This document shows positions 25,176 to 37,156 of a stretch of 64,000 nt of DNA, piece by piece. The first letter of the stretch is position 1. Each line of letters starts with the position of its first letter. The position numbers and the translations under genes are program-made. The notes beneath the pieces are model-generated. The model had not been told where the DNA came from. It did no database searches and saw only the letters and a program-made list of their open reading frames with translations. The stretch is from NCBI RefSeq assembly GCF_033807715.1, contig NC_084610.1, forward strand, positions 6,138,769-6,202,768, read 5' to 3'. The DNA comes from Cololabis saira (Eukaryota > Chordata > Actinopteri > Beloniformes > Belonidae).

Positions 25176-26179
25176 GAGACAAAGAGAAAGTTTTTTCAAA
25201 AGTTGAAACATTTTCCTGGTGTCTTAGTTAAACCCTGTGACGTGTTTCGGGTCAAATACCACAACGATAAAAACACAAGGGCTGGGTCTTTTAACGCCTC
25301 TGTTCATAACAGCTGACTTTAGAGGCCGGACCAGCCACTCAGCCTTCACGCCTTATTTGAGATTAGTGTAATAGATTTGTGCTACAGGGAGTAATAAACG
25401 CAGAATTATTGGATATTTGAAGACAGATGTGGAGGCTGGATAATTCTACTTTCATCTGGATCTGTGACATCACAGTACCATGAAATATTTGAATGATGTA
25501 TTTTCAGACCTGAAGGAGGTGTTTTTGTGAAATGGTAGCACATACATAATCTCAGGTACAGAAACATAATGTTTTTTTTACTTTATTGTCTGTATGCACA
25601 TAATGGGTGACAATTGACAATTGAGACACAAAAAAAAACAAGAAAAAAAACAATAACGCATCCTGAGATTGGGTCATACGTGTCAAGCATAAATGGTTCT
25701 TGCATATATACAGTACAGCACTTATACATTGCTGCTTCAGTATTCAAACAGCATATAGATGGAAGCAATTCACATAAAAATAATGGTTAGTTAAATGAAA
25801 AGTAACTCGTTAAGGATCTTAGGGTAGGTAGTCACTAACTGGGGCTCATCTTCTCATAAAAGTAGGTACTTTAAGCTGTAACTGGGCAGTCATATAATAA
25901 TGTTTTGTTTTGATTAGGTTTTTATTTCATAATATATCCCCTATAGAGCAGCATCTGTGCAGAGTTTGCAGGTATTTTCTCCGGCTTCCTCTAACAGTCC
26001 AGAAAGATGGATGTGGTCTCGTGATGCAGCTGTCTCGTGTAATCCTCACCTTTGGCCTGAAGAGAGCTGGATCTGCTGACATGGGGATGCTGATCCACAT
26101 TGGCCCCATCATGTGAATTTCTTCCAACATTTATGATCAGACACTTACTGGGTCATGAATAGGCCAAAAATGGGTGTCT

Positions 26180-26579
26180 TTTGCTACCCTTTGCTGATAA
26201 ATGTGTCCACCTGAAGTGGTTGCAGACTGACACCAGAGCATCTCTGTGTCTCCCATGGTCTCATGTGGTGAAGGTGAACGGTAGTCGGTGCTGGAGCTCA
26301 GGTTTCACGCACTTGAATGGGGCAGGTTTGTTTTTTTCTCCCGTGGAGGAGGTGCAGAGGGGAGGAAGAAGGAGGAGGAGGAGGAAGAAGAAGAAGAGGG
26401 CAGCAGGAGCTGGAGTCCTCAGAGATCTCTTTTGTCCCCCTGCAGCAGCAGCAGCAGCAGCAGCAGCAGCACATGGAGGAGCGGCGGTTCCCGCTGACCG
26501 CTGCTCATGACACGCGCTAATTACAAAAACCTGGTGAAGCAATTAAGCACAGACCCGGCGCAGATTGGAGCGCACACGG
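26180..26579 (+). promoter_or_regulatory. Connexin promoter region and non-coding exon 1
   Basis: The block is GC-richer than its surroundings and holds a GGA/GAA purine tract (26347-26398) and a CAG run (about 26442-26470). It ends at ATTGGAGCGCACACG|GTGAGTG, a strong donor with the exon end at about 26579. The next good acceptor before the connexin start codon is at 31083, so this is read as the untranslated first exon separated by a 4.5-kb intron. The transcription start cannot be fixed by eye. Confidence 0.55.
26442..26470. repeat. (CAG)n run in the connexin 5' exon
   Basis: About nine to ten CAG units follow CCCTGCAG. The alanine- and glutamine-rich frames over it have no start context and are not considered genes. 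Confidence 0.85.
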
Positions 26580-29500
26580 TGAGTGTCGGGGACGCAACAG
26601 GACTCTGCTTCAGTTCACACACGGCTCTTCTTAGTCCAAACTCCTAGGAGTGTGTGGGTTTTTAGAAGTAAAGTGAAGTTTAGGAGTTGGTTGGTGTCAG
26701 TGCAGTGGTCGGTGTTTGGAGCTGCGTCCCGAGACTGGTGAGTCGCTTTCACTAGCTTACAGTGGAAACTAGTTAAGTTTAAAAACTGTGTCGAAGATTC
26801 ATAGTTTGAATGTTACTTTTTAGAGAGTTTTCCTTTTTTTCTTCCTTCTTTTTTAAATGGTACAGCAGACCGGAAAGTCCACGTCGCGGTAGTTAAATAA
26901 ACGCTCACCCACAGACTATACGCGTGGCTTACTTTTCTCTTTTTTCTGCTTCTTCTTCCTCCCCCTTTCTCTCCTTCTGTTTTCCATCCAGGTTGTTTCC
27001 TCTACTAATTGTGGTTTTACTTTCCTGACTAATCGTGACTGTGACTGCTTTCAAATGGTGGCTTAATCATCCAAGTCAGTCACTGGACTTTTGTTTCCCC
27101 ACCAGAGCTTGGCTGGGGTTTATTTTCCTCCAGGAATGCCACAATTTCCAAAACATTTCAAGTCTGACTCAGCAAAGCTTGTTTGTAGCCTTCGGCAGTC
27201 CTCCCGGGGACCCTTTAAACTGCGTTTAGGACACGTTTCCAAAGCCACTAGGGCTGTTCGATTTTGCCCAAAAATAAAATCTCGATTTTTTTCTCTCAAA
27301 ATCCGATTTTCGATTACGATTATTTTGTGAATTGACAAAAGGCAAAGAAATTCTTTCAAATATGCTGTTTTTTTATTGAACATTTGCCCCATTGGGCTTT
27401 AAGTGCAAACTTTGCTCTTATTAAACCAAAAATGAATGAATAAAGTGCAAAACTCTGTAAAAATAAGTTGAAAAAAAGTTTTAAAAAATATAAAGTTTTA
27501 TCTCTAAAAAAAAAAATCAGCAAATCAGCACTTGCAAACATACAGTAAGTTATATTTCCAATTAAATAAAACAAGACATTTTCTAATTAAACTAAACTGG
27601 GTCTTTGCATGCTAAATAATAATGCAACCCATGAAGGAGGTAGAGGTGTGTAATGTCAGTCATTACATTTGCTGTTCACATTTGCAAGTTTTTTGCAAGG
27701 AACACGAGCCGGTCTACGGCATCTGGCTTGAGGGATGCCCGGTGGCATGTTACAACGCCCCCTCCTACACTAAAGAGCCTCTCCGATGGGGCACTTGTCG
27801 CAGGTATTGAGAGGTATTTCCATCAATCATTAATATGGTATCAATCATTAATATGTGTGCAGACAAGGTTAAAAAAAAAAAAAAGGTGAAAAATCGATTT
27901 TCCCATTTTAACATCGTTCTAATTACATAATCGCGATTACGATTTATAATCGAACAGCCCTAAAAGCCACCTGTGGTGCAGAAGGAGAAGAGACAATCTT
28001 TGGATGTCTCTTGTTGCACATTGGTGGATTGAAAGGTGATGGACTCCTGCTCCTCCTGTTGTCCTGACTGCCCTCTGTCTGCTCCCTGAACCCTAAAATC
28101 CCAGCTTTCTGGTTTTGGTTAAGCAGGAATGTTGACTCCTTCTGCTTTGTCCAGACCCTTTGCCCAAATCTCTCCTGCCCCCCCCCCCTCTCCTCCTGGA
28201 GCCCAGTGACTCCTGAAGCAGAGAAGTCATTAAATCACAGTTGAGTTTGGCCAACACTGGCAAACAAGCTACTGTGTAGCAGGAAAAAAAGTGAGTTGTT
28301 TTTGGTCCGCTGGGAAGTTTTGCAGCGATGTTGGCATCTTTTTGAGCCAAAAACCAGTTCCTGAGTCACTTCCATTGTTGGCTGGTGAGTTGTCTGTTTT
28401 TGTTCCTTTTTCCTGGTGGCTCTGTCTGGAGAAGAGGTACATCTACGTGTTAACAAGAGGTGATACCAAGACCTCTGCATGAGGACATTTAGCAACTCTG
28501 TTTGGAGGAATACGTCTTAAGAACTTTTAATCAGGAACTAAACAAACTGACAAGCTTTAAAAGATGCTTTTTGCGCTTTATCTACTTTAGCCTGTTAAGT
28601 GACTCTTTAGAAAAGAACAATCTGATCTAAGTTAAAACTGATCATTGTAGTAGTTTCATTTGGTTTCTCAAAGCAAATATCAGCTTGTGCGACTACTGTT
28701 GCCTCTGAATAGTCAGGACATGGTCAAATATCAAGTCTACATTTTTGAGGTGCACTTTAATCTCTGAAGTGCCTGGCTTGTGCCGAAAAGCTTGATAAAT
28801 TGGCACAGTGGTGGTGGTGGGATCAGCTCGGGAGAGCAAAGTCAATTGTCAGCATTTGGCTGCTTGTTTTGGTGTTTGTCATTCTTTATTGGACTATCAT
28901 TAGTGGTTTGAGAGTCATCCTCCTTCCATTTCCCCGAGATGCTTTTGGTGAGTTCATTGTTCAGCGCACAGGTCGTGTCCTCATAGCGCAGTCTAGCTGA
29001 ATATCAGATTTGTGGGGAGGAGGAGGGGGGCTTTACTGATGGAAACTGAGAGCGGTGGCGCCTAAGACTCAAGTTTAAAGGGTCAATTTGGCTTATTTGT
29101 CAGAGGGGCTTATAAATGTTACCACAGGCTTCTTTTTTTCTTGTAAGCTCATCAGGTCATTTGAGGCCAAATAGTTGGGTTAGATATTTGAGATGCAGGT
29201 CAGCAGTTTTGGCTACATTGGACCTGTCTTTTAAATCACTACATAAGTAGGAGGTTAAACCAGATGTCACGTGGAGCTGAAGTTTGTCTCCAACTTGTAT
29301 TTCAGGGTCACTAAGAAACACCTCAGACATCCCCACAACCCGGATTTACCTGGAACGATGGCATGTTTGACTTTGCAGCTTCGTCAGCTTTTTTAAGACA
29401 AAAAAAAGGCCGTCTATTCTGACACTGACAGACGTCTGAATCGGAGTTTCGAGGGCCCGTAATTTCACTGTGTGGAGACATCTTAAATTTTTCCAGTGGG

Positions 29501-31083
29501 CATGCCAACCATGGGCAAGTCGTTCTCTCCATTCCTCAGCGTCTGAAGGTGGAGGTTTTGGAGGAAGGACTTTAAAGGAAAGGATGATTAACCTGGCGCG
29601 TAAGCGCCTGAGTGTACTCGACTGATCTGAATAGACAAGTCCACAGACGCCTGCAGTGGCTAAAGCCCGTTTCTGTTGCAGTGAGTCATGAAATGCTGGT
29701 TATTTTCTCAGTTACACCCTGTGGTTCGCCAAGGTTCGAGTCTTGGAGGCGTTGATGTCATTTCAGATGTCGTGCCCCGTGTTTGGTTAGGGATTAGATA
29801 ACAGTACTGGACCAGACTGATCTTAAAATAGAGTATTGTGTTAAAGTATTTCAGTGGTTTTCGTCCCTCAAATTAACCTCTGCAAACTTGAGCTAGTTTT
29901 GGAACATTAAACCTTAAACTATTGCACTACCAAGCCCAGTTATAATTGTGAAGTTTCCGGTTAGTCTCTAAAGAATGAGTCCAATTGCTTTTATTTGGTT
30001 TATTAAAAGAATTTTAGTTTCAGCTTAAGATGGTCACTGAAGTGAAAAAGGACCCGTCCCGCTCCTGAGAGTGCCATGTTGGAAGGGTGTTTGGTTTCTT
30101 AAATGGGTTCATTTTGGGCAGCGAGATGAGGAATCGCATTCCTAAAATCTATTCAGCGCTTTAGTAGCATAATTCCCGCCGTCCAAAGTAACAGCAGGTC
30201 TCCTGGCAGCTAGCTGCGACTTGCCACGCCGGCACTTTGATTTCTGATTAAGCGGCTCAAGCTTGGCATGCCGGCGAGCTTTAAGAATGTGGATTTACCA
30301 AACTGCTACCAGGACTTGTACACTCTGTCCAGGGAGATTCACATCTTTTAAATACAAGTGCAAAGGTGCATGTCTGAGAACTTGCTTTGTGGTCAAAACC
30401 TGGAGCACTGGATCCTTTTTTTAAGATGTGTAACTGTGGTAGTTTGATACTTTTGAGACTTTATGAGCCTAATTAGGAGTGTTGGAGTAATAGTGGAGGC
30501 TTATAAAGTTCACTGAAAGTCAGGAACAAATGTGTGTTTTAGTTGTGATGCAGATTATTTTCCTACTTAATCATGTGGTCTGTAAAATCTGGTGGAGACA
30601 TTCTTCAGTCTCCTAGAACCAAATGCCTGCTTTTGAGACCACCTTAAGATGCAGATATTGTGTTCTAGTATTAAAAATATAATGCATCTCTTCACATTTG
30701 AGAGATGAAAAAGGAAGTTTTAGTCAAACGCTCTGAATCCTGCAGCTTTGTGTGAAACATTTTCCTAAAACTGTAGGATTTTGCATTTCAGAGGTTAAGC
30801 CTCTGTCTGTAAATTACTGACTTTGCCAGGCTTGAAAGATAAAAGCATTCCAACAACATTGCTTGAGCTCTGAACTAGAAGTGCGCATATGTTGAGGGTC
30901 TAAATGGGCAAATTAACTTTCTTTGCCTGAGCTTTAATACCAAGCGTGATCTGAGTTGATCTCTTCGGTATGCTCTGACCCTAAAGAACAAATCCTGCAG
31001 GATTTTAAAGTCAAAGCCTTAAATAAAAGCCATATTTAATTGACCGCTTCATTGGTGTTTTTGTTTTTTTCCCCTCGACGCAG
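26580..31083 (+). other. Connexin intron 1
   Basis: The 4.5-kb intron between the non-coding exon and the first coding exon ends CCCCTCGACGCAG. It contains the hAT element at 27249-27962. The rest (27963-31083) shows no repeat or exon I can name. Confidence 0.5.
27249..27962. mobile_element. hAT-like element, 8-bp duplication AAAGCCAC
   Basis: The terminal inverted repeats read TAGGGCTGTTCGATT on the left and AATCGAACAGCCCTA on the right, a perfect 15-bp match. AAAGCCAC is duplicated exactly at 27241-27248 and 27963-27970. At 714 bp it is non-autonomous. A short internal frame (27622-27810) has no clear transposase motif. Confidence 0.9.
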
Positions 31084-31119
31084 ACTTGATTTTAGCGCTC
31101 CAGTCATCTCGTCAGCACC

Positions 31120-32969
31120 ATGAGTTGGAGCTTCCTAACCCATCTGCTGGATGAGATCTCCAACCACTCCACCTTCGTGGGGAAGATCTGGCTCACGGCG
31201 CTCATCATCTTCCGCATCGTGCTGACGGCGGTTGGCGGTGAAACCATCTACCATGATGAACAGAGTAAATTTGTGTGCAACACGCAACAGCCTGGGTGTG
31301 AGAACGTGTGCTACGATGAGTTTGCACCGCTCTCGCATGTCAGGTTCTGGATCTTTCAGGTGAGCGGCAACTCAAAAGCTTCTGAAGCAGCTCTTTTTTT
31401 GTTTAAGATTGTTTAATCTGATGTCTGACTATAATTCTCTCCAGGTGATCATGATCACAACCCCCACCATCATGTACCTGGGCTATGCCATGCACAAAAT
31501 TGCCCGCATGGATGACAACGAGTACCGGCCCCTTCGGAACAGGAAGAAGAGGATGCCCATCATCAGCCGCGGGGCCATGCGGGACTACGAGGAGGCAGAG
31601 GACAACGGAGAAGAGGACCCCATGATCGTGGAGAAGATTGAACCGGACAAGCCAGACAAAGCAGACAAAGGTAGGGCAGCAGTGTGTTGGTCAAAGCATC
31701 CTTGATGCTCAGCAAAATTAGTTTTACCCCCACCTGGATGCTGAGACAAGATTGTAACCAGTATTGTGTTTTCAAGTTCCAGAAAAAAAGCATGACGGTC
31801 GTCGGCGGATTCTGCGAGACGGCCTGATCAAAGTGTACGTGTGCCAGCTGCTGTGGCGCTCGGCCTTTGAGATCAGCTTCCTTTTCGGCCAGTACGTCCT
31901 CTACGGCTTCGAGGTGATGCCCTCGTACGTGTGCTCTCGGCAGCCGTGCCCCCACACGGTGGACTGCTTCGTGTCCCGCCCCACGGAGAAGACCATCTTC
32001 CTGCTGATTATGTATGTCGTGTCTTTCCTCTGCCTTCTCCTCACCATCCTGGAAATAATCCACTTGGGGATCGGTGGAATCCGTGACGCCTTCCGTCGGC
32101 GCGCCAGCATGAACACGCGCAGCCAGCGCCCGGCTTCATCTTCATCCCGCTCCACGCCCACGGCTCCACCGGGATACCACGCCACCATGAAGAAGGAGAA
32201 ACTGAAAGGAGAGCTGAGGGACTTGCCGATAAGCGACTCTGGGCGAGAGAGTTTCGGGGACGAGGGCCCCTCGTCCAAGGAGCTGGAGCGGTTGAGGAGG
32301 CATCTGAAGATGGCACAGCAGCATCTGGACCTCGCATACCAGCATGATGAACGCAGCCCTTCACGCAGCAGCAGCCCGGAGGTCAACACAGCTGCACAGA
32401 CAGCTGTGGAGCAGAACCGCCTCAACTTTGCCCAAGAAAAACAGGGCGAAGTGAGCGAGAAAGGTAATAACATCATCTGGATGACTAAATATCTCAAATT
32501 CAGCCTTGGGTAATCATCCATATGCTACATATTTAATTTTAAAGGGTCAGGTGTGAATTCGCAGTTTTTTCCTCATACCTCAAAATGAAACATTTCGGCT
32601 TTGAACAACTGCCAGTATGAGAAATGAAACTGAGTATTCAGTTGAGTGAGTAAGGTTAATGAATGTATTTGAATATTAAAGCTCCTTCACTAAAGCCAAC
32701 AGATTAGAAAGTGAGTTTGCCCAGTTAAACCTCTAAATCTTAAGATCTGTGCCTTTCAAGAGCAGAAGCCGAGGAAATGTTATGCATGGTTTCTTTGATC
32801 AACATGTTTACCGCTCAGAACATGCCCAAATCTTTAATTTCCTCCCAAAGCCTGACCTCAAGTCAAAAGAATGCTTTTTAAAAAGTCCAACTTTTTAAAT
32901 AAACATGCATCCTGATTCCTGATCTTTTATTTTTTTGTCTTTTTGGTTCTCCTAGGAACACATGCCTGA
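31120..32969 (+). CDS. gjc4b: Gamma-class connexin, Cx43.4-like gap junction protein
   Basis: Coding exons are 31120-31359, 31445-31670, 31777-32463 and 32956-32969 (stop TGA), giving 388 residues. Six molecules form a connexon in the plasma membrane. The protein begins [20 protein letters not shown], typical of the Cx45/Cx43.4 group. Transmembrane segments lie near residues 20-40, 81-100, 172-197 and 228-250. The first extracellular loop has C53-X6-C60-X3-C64 and the second C208-X4-C213-X5-C219, the six conserved cysteines. The cytoplasmic loop is acidic ([14 protein letters not shown]) and the tail carries a serine-rich region. ACC precedes the ATG. The best remembered match is zebrafish Cx43.4; the exact paralog is uncertain. 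The coding part is split by three introns, whereas most connexins have it in one exon. The last exon adds only four residues (GTHA). Confidence 0.85.
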
Positions 32970-34490
32970 GCGTGCTTCCCACCTCAACCGTCTGTCTTTC
33001 CATTCCTACTGGCCTTAAATGCATAGGGAAGCACATATGGGAATGCAGTCAGACCACTGAGGGAGACCAAAGCGTGCGTTGTGCGGATGAGAGAATTGTG
33101 CCTTTCAGTATTAGTGGTCGGTTGAAAAACAAAGCAATGCTGACCAAACTGTGTTGTGACAAATGGTTCATCTCCACGACTCTAAACTTGAAAGCCTGCC
33201 ACATCTGGAGTTACTGCTTGTCGCCCTACGTCCAAAACATGTGTACACCCCGTTCTTTCACCCACTCTGCTTCTGTGGCCATGCAGTAAATCATGTCCTT
33301 GCAAGACCTTGTAAGGATTTATTTTGTAAGCTTCCAACTCGTGGTTGAGTCTACCTTTTTTGTTTTCCCTCACAAAAGAGCTCTTTTTTTATGAAATGTC
33401 ACTGAATGTTTTTGAGGTTTGTTTGTCCTCCAGAAAATCTTAAAGCACAGCCTTGGGTTTTGTCATTTTTGGAGCGTATGCAGTGGCATGTGTTGTGCAA
33501 CAGGGGCGGCTTGACGTGTGCTGGGTGAGTCATGTTTAATTTAAACAGATTTGATCTTGTGATGTATTGGAAAGAGTTCATTCCATCTCAGAAATGTTGG
33601 AAAGAGATTTGAAACCTGTGTATTTACTCTAATCGGCCAAAATCTATACCTGGGCAATGCTTGAATCCTTAATTGACATGAAATGTTTTGAGGTGTTTCC
33701 AAGAATCATTTCTGTCCAGTCTGGTCATTTGATAATTTAAACTTTTTTTTACCAGTTTTTTTTTTTTTCCATCCCCTTCTGATTTGACCAAAGCTCAAGA
33801 TTAGTCACCTTAGTTTAGGGGAAACGGTTTCATCGCGTGTTCCACCTGTTTCACATTACAGTTTAGGAGTTAGGATGTTCATAGATCCGTGTCTGTTGAA
33901 TCATACAACCTGGAAATTAAAATGCTCTTCGCAGAAATCTGAGAAATGTATTTTTTTGCAACAAGTATTTTGAAACATCTGTCTCCTAGGACACTTTCAA
34001 CAATCGAATTCCAATCCTGACGTTTTTTTTTTTGTTTTTTTTTAAACTTGCATTCTTTTTTAGTGAGACGTGTTTTCCATCCATCCTTGATGTACTTCTT
34101 TTTTTTTTTTTTTGCTGAAACATATTTGCTATTGTGCATCCTGGAGAAAAGAAAACAGCCCGGCTGAGGAGGGGATGGTGGTGGTCTGCTAAAATGCAGA
34201 CTTGTGCCATTTTTCTTTCTTTCTTGCGCTCAGTGCATTCCAAGACTCGTCATCTGTATCTGTGTTCATACAATAACTAACTGCCAAAGAGCTGTCTAAC
34301 GCTTTATTCCTGTATCATCTCACTTCAGTTCTGAAATTTACTTTACAAAGTATGACATTCCATTTTTCAGTATGGTACTCATTCAATGGTTTATACTCTT
34401 GTTTTTCCTATTGCAAGTTTTTTGTAGTTTTTGTAACTGTAGAGATTATTTTGTCTTCAGAGTAAATAAATATTTGAACTAAATGTTTTG
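32970..34490 (+). other. Connexin 3' UTR
   Basis: The non-coding stretch after the TGA ends near an AATAAA. It is AT-rich with several T runs (33750-33770, 34022-34043, 34098-34115). Small open frames inside it have no recognisable features. Confidence 0.55.
34465..34470 (+). terminator. AATAAA poly(A) signal of the connexin gene
   Basis: The canonical hexamer AATAAA is followed within 30 bases by GTTTTGGGGTTTTTTT, a GT-rich downstream element. It lies about 1.5 kb after the stop and before the convergent inha gene. Confidence 0.65.
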
Positions 34491-34959
34491 GGGTTTTTTT
34501 CTCTCCTGTCAAATGCCGTTTTTATTTCCAGTGTAAGCTGGAATGGGATAATTGGCCATCTCTCCTTTTCATTGAATTATGACATTTATTTTGAAATGAA
34601 CCCAACACAAATGCTGCTGAGCATTTTGCGGATACTGGTCTGAAATGGGAGGTGTGTCTATGCTGCCCTCCAAAGGCCATGTTTGGAAAAAGCAGCAAAC
34701 GAAGCAAAGCAGAGGCTTTATTTTTACTTGCAGGTTGGAGACAAAAACAAAACCTGTAGACTGTGTAAAATTACAAAACTGTAAAGGGAGAAATCACTAA
34801 TGCCACAGTGTCAGTTACCGTGAGTCAATCTTGTCAATTTTCATCAAGTGAGAAAGGGCCCAAGAGAGGTTACCACTAGAATATAATCTAGTTTAATTGC
34901 CTTATTTTAGCCTTCAATTATTAATTACAGAATTGTTGTTTTGTTAAATATTTAAAGGA

Positions 34960-35330
34960 AATTACACTTTTACATGGAGTATTTTTTAGACCAGCTGTTT
35001 GTAGTTACATGGAGACCCACACAATTGGGGTCAGTGGGCCAATCAACATTGTAGGGTATTGTGAAATCACAGACCCAAATTGGAGTTGAATCGTCCAACT
35101 TTTTGACATGATGCGTAATTCACATGTTGCATTTGCCACAACTCACAGAAGTGGGTTGTGCAAAATGTAAACTTTGATAAACAAAGAGCAATAATCTGAG
35201 TAACAGTGAGATGGTTTAGTTAAATGTCTGGCTCCGCCCCTTAAAACTGGCTGCTTTGACAACTTTAAAGACATTGAAAAGGGGGACTTTGCACAGCCTT
35301 CACCAACATTTAAGACCTCTGGAAACCATG
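34960..35330. repeat. Dispersed repeat copy 2 (relative of 17781-18150)
   Basis: It contains AGGGTATTGTGAAATCACAG followed by ACCCAAATTGG, matching copy 1 with several differences, and later a CTGGCTCCGCCCCTTAAAAC block. It lies between the connexin poly(A) site and the end of inha. Confidence 0.45.
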
Positions 35331-35502
35331 TCAGTTTTTGACTTCATTTCCACATAAATTGCATCATATCACAAACTCTAAAGTGGCTTCACTTTGATTT
35401 ATCATTTGCTTGTGGGTGCAACATTTGACACTCATAGTACAGATTTGTTCCACCAGTAAAGAAACATTTTTAAAAAGGGGGAAAAAAAAATTAGGTCTTA
35501 GG

Positions 35503-37156
35503 TCAAATACAGGCGCACACCTCGGGTATAATGTTGGGCAAGGTCTCTATATTGAAGGAGTAGCCGCCGTCAGAGGTCGTGGTGATCTTCAGGGACTTCA
35601 TGGTCCCCGGGACAGGAGCGCAGCACTGAGCCATCCCCAACCTCGCCATGGTCCGATCCCCGGCCGAGCAGTTACCGTGACAGTAGTAGAAGGTCAGCAC
35701 CTTCGGGTCCACGATCCAGTTGTCCCAGCCCAGCTCCTCAAAGCTGATTTCAACTCCTGCCCGGTGGCAGTCGCCGTGCTCAAGCATCTCCTGCGACGGC
35801 CGCTGTAGGAGGTAGATGGCAGAAGGAGACCAGGGGATGGTGAGTGGTGCGTGGCGGGGTGACCGGACAGGCCCTCGAGGTCGGACGTGGATACTGAGGA
35901 AGGGGGTCTTGTCTGGCTGGCTGTTGTGGCTCTGGCAGGATGTGCAGTGGACCTGCAGGAGGAAAGGGCCCTCGGCCAGAGAGACCAGAACACTTTGGTC
36001 CACACTGTAGGTGCCCCATCCGTCAGAGCTCATGGATGGAGCCGCTGCTGCCGGAAGCAGCTGCTGATTGGTGGAGACCATGAACAGCGGGCCGGAGGAG
36101 TTGTGTGCTGCTCCTTCACCTACGTACAACCAGAAGTGGGCAGATGTGGCGACAGTGTTTTGGAAGTTGATTGAAGGCTGGAAGTAAAATGAGAGGTGAG
36201 TCATGGTGGTTTCTCCTGCCGAGTCATTTGCGGCACAGGATGAGTCTGCCAAAATAAAAGTTGTAAAGGTTAGAACATGGGTGTCGTGATCTTTTACATG
36301 AAGTTCTACACTTGAAGTAATTCCATTATCAGTCAACACAAATCTGCCATTTTCTGACCTCTAGTGGCTTGAATGGTTGACTGCACCCAAACGTTGCTAG
36401 TTATGCAGAGAGCAGTACAACATTCCCTGCAGCCAGAAGTGTTTTTAAGAGGACGTCAGCAGAGGAGGGTGGAGTTAAATCAAGAGGGTGACTCCACACC
36501 CTAAAATAAACCGCTATCAACAAAGCAGTAAATATTCGGCTGAAAAGACAGCTTTGGGACCATTTCCTTCATATATTTAATTTATACCTCAAGAAATTAA
36601 GTCCACTTTTGAATTAATATGTTGTCTTGGAATTTTGCATTCCACCAGTTTTGCACCCAAATATTTATGGAAAAAGAACAACTTTTGTTCAAATGATCAT
36701 ATTAAGCAAATTCTTAATGACTGCAGTATTCCATTAGTGTTTTAAATCATGAGTTCATTTTTATGAAACTCTGCACTTAAAGCTGCTGCCATAACTTCAA
36801 GGGTTCAACATATGAGTGGAAATGAGAAACTAAAATGAAAATAGGAATAATTTCTCACCTGAACTTGGGAACAGAATCATTTGAGTCTTTTCGATGTCTG
36901 GACTAGTTTGACGATTGACCCACATGCTTCTTCTTGTCCTGAGGACCCTCGTGTGCAAGTGCCTCATCCTCAACTGTGCCACATTTCTATCAGGGCCCTG
37001 CACCATGGCGAGAGGGGGTCCCTTCACACCCAGCTCCTCCAGAACCCGCTCTCTAAACCATGACAACACAACCTCTCTGGACAGCTCTTCTCCCCTGCAG
37101 GTCTGAATCAAACTGACCCAGAGCGGGCCCAGTATAAAGACAGCACAGGACAGCAT
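35503..37156 (-). CDS. inha: inha, inhibin alpha subunit precursor
   Basis: Two coding exons (37156-36859 and 36245-35503, minus strand) are joined by a 613-bp intron in phase 1, giving 346 residues. The ATG at 37156 is chosen because it starts a signal peptide (MLSCAVFILGPLWVSLIQTC). The secreted TGF-beta family subunit pairs with a beta subunit to form inhibin, which lowers FSH release. Furin-type sites are seen at residues 73-76 (RTRR) and 227-230 (RSPR). Cutting at the second leaves a 116-residue mature chain with seven cysteines (259, 288, 292, 307, 308, 343, 345). It ends CACI, as inhibin alpha does, and has GTMKSL, TTSDGGYSF and the WSPSA..LLQRP block near its start. N-glycosylation sequons occur at NSSG in the pro-region and NCS in the mature chain. 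The gene is complete and convergent with the connexin. Confidence 0.95.
36246..36858 (-). other. inha intron
   Basis: The minus-strand donor is TTCAG|GTGAGA and the acceptor TTTTGGCAG|ACTC. It splits the pro-region between residues S99 and D100. No repeat is recognised. Confidence 0.85.

Larger units (their letters stand above)
19884..26180. other. stk11ip 3' UTR and intergenic region
   Basis: No AATAAA was found near the stop. AATATAAA at about 20930 followed by a GT-rich stretch is a possible poly(A) site, which would give a 3' UTR of about 1 kb. A T run lies at 20835-20863, another near 23000-23020, and a CA microsatellite at 25125-25173. The remaining open frames are short and featureless. 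No exon or RNA gene is recognised. Confidence 0.45.

Noticed and set aside
26181..26542. Open frames with poly-Gln, poly-Ala or poly-Ser tracts on both strands
   Set aside because: Caused by the CAG run; the segment fits a non-coding first exon.
31563..32521. Long minus-strand open frames across the connexin
   Set aside because: Shadows of the connexin coding exons.
35410..36174. Plus-strand open frames over inha
   Set aside because: Antisense shadows of inha exon 2.
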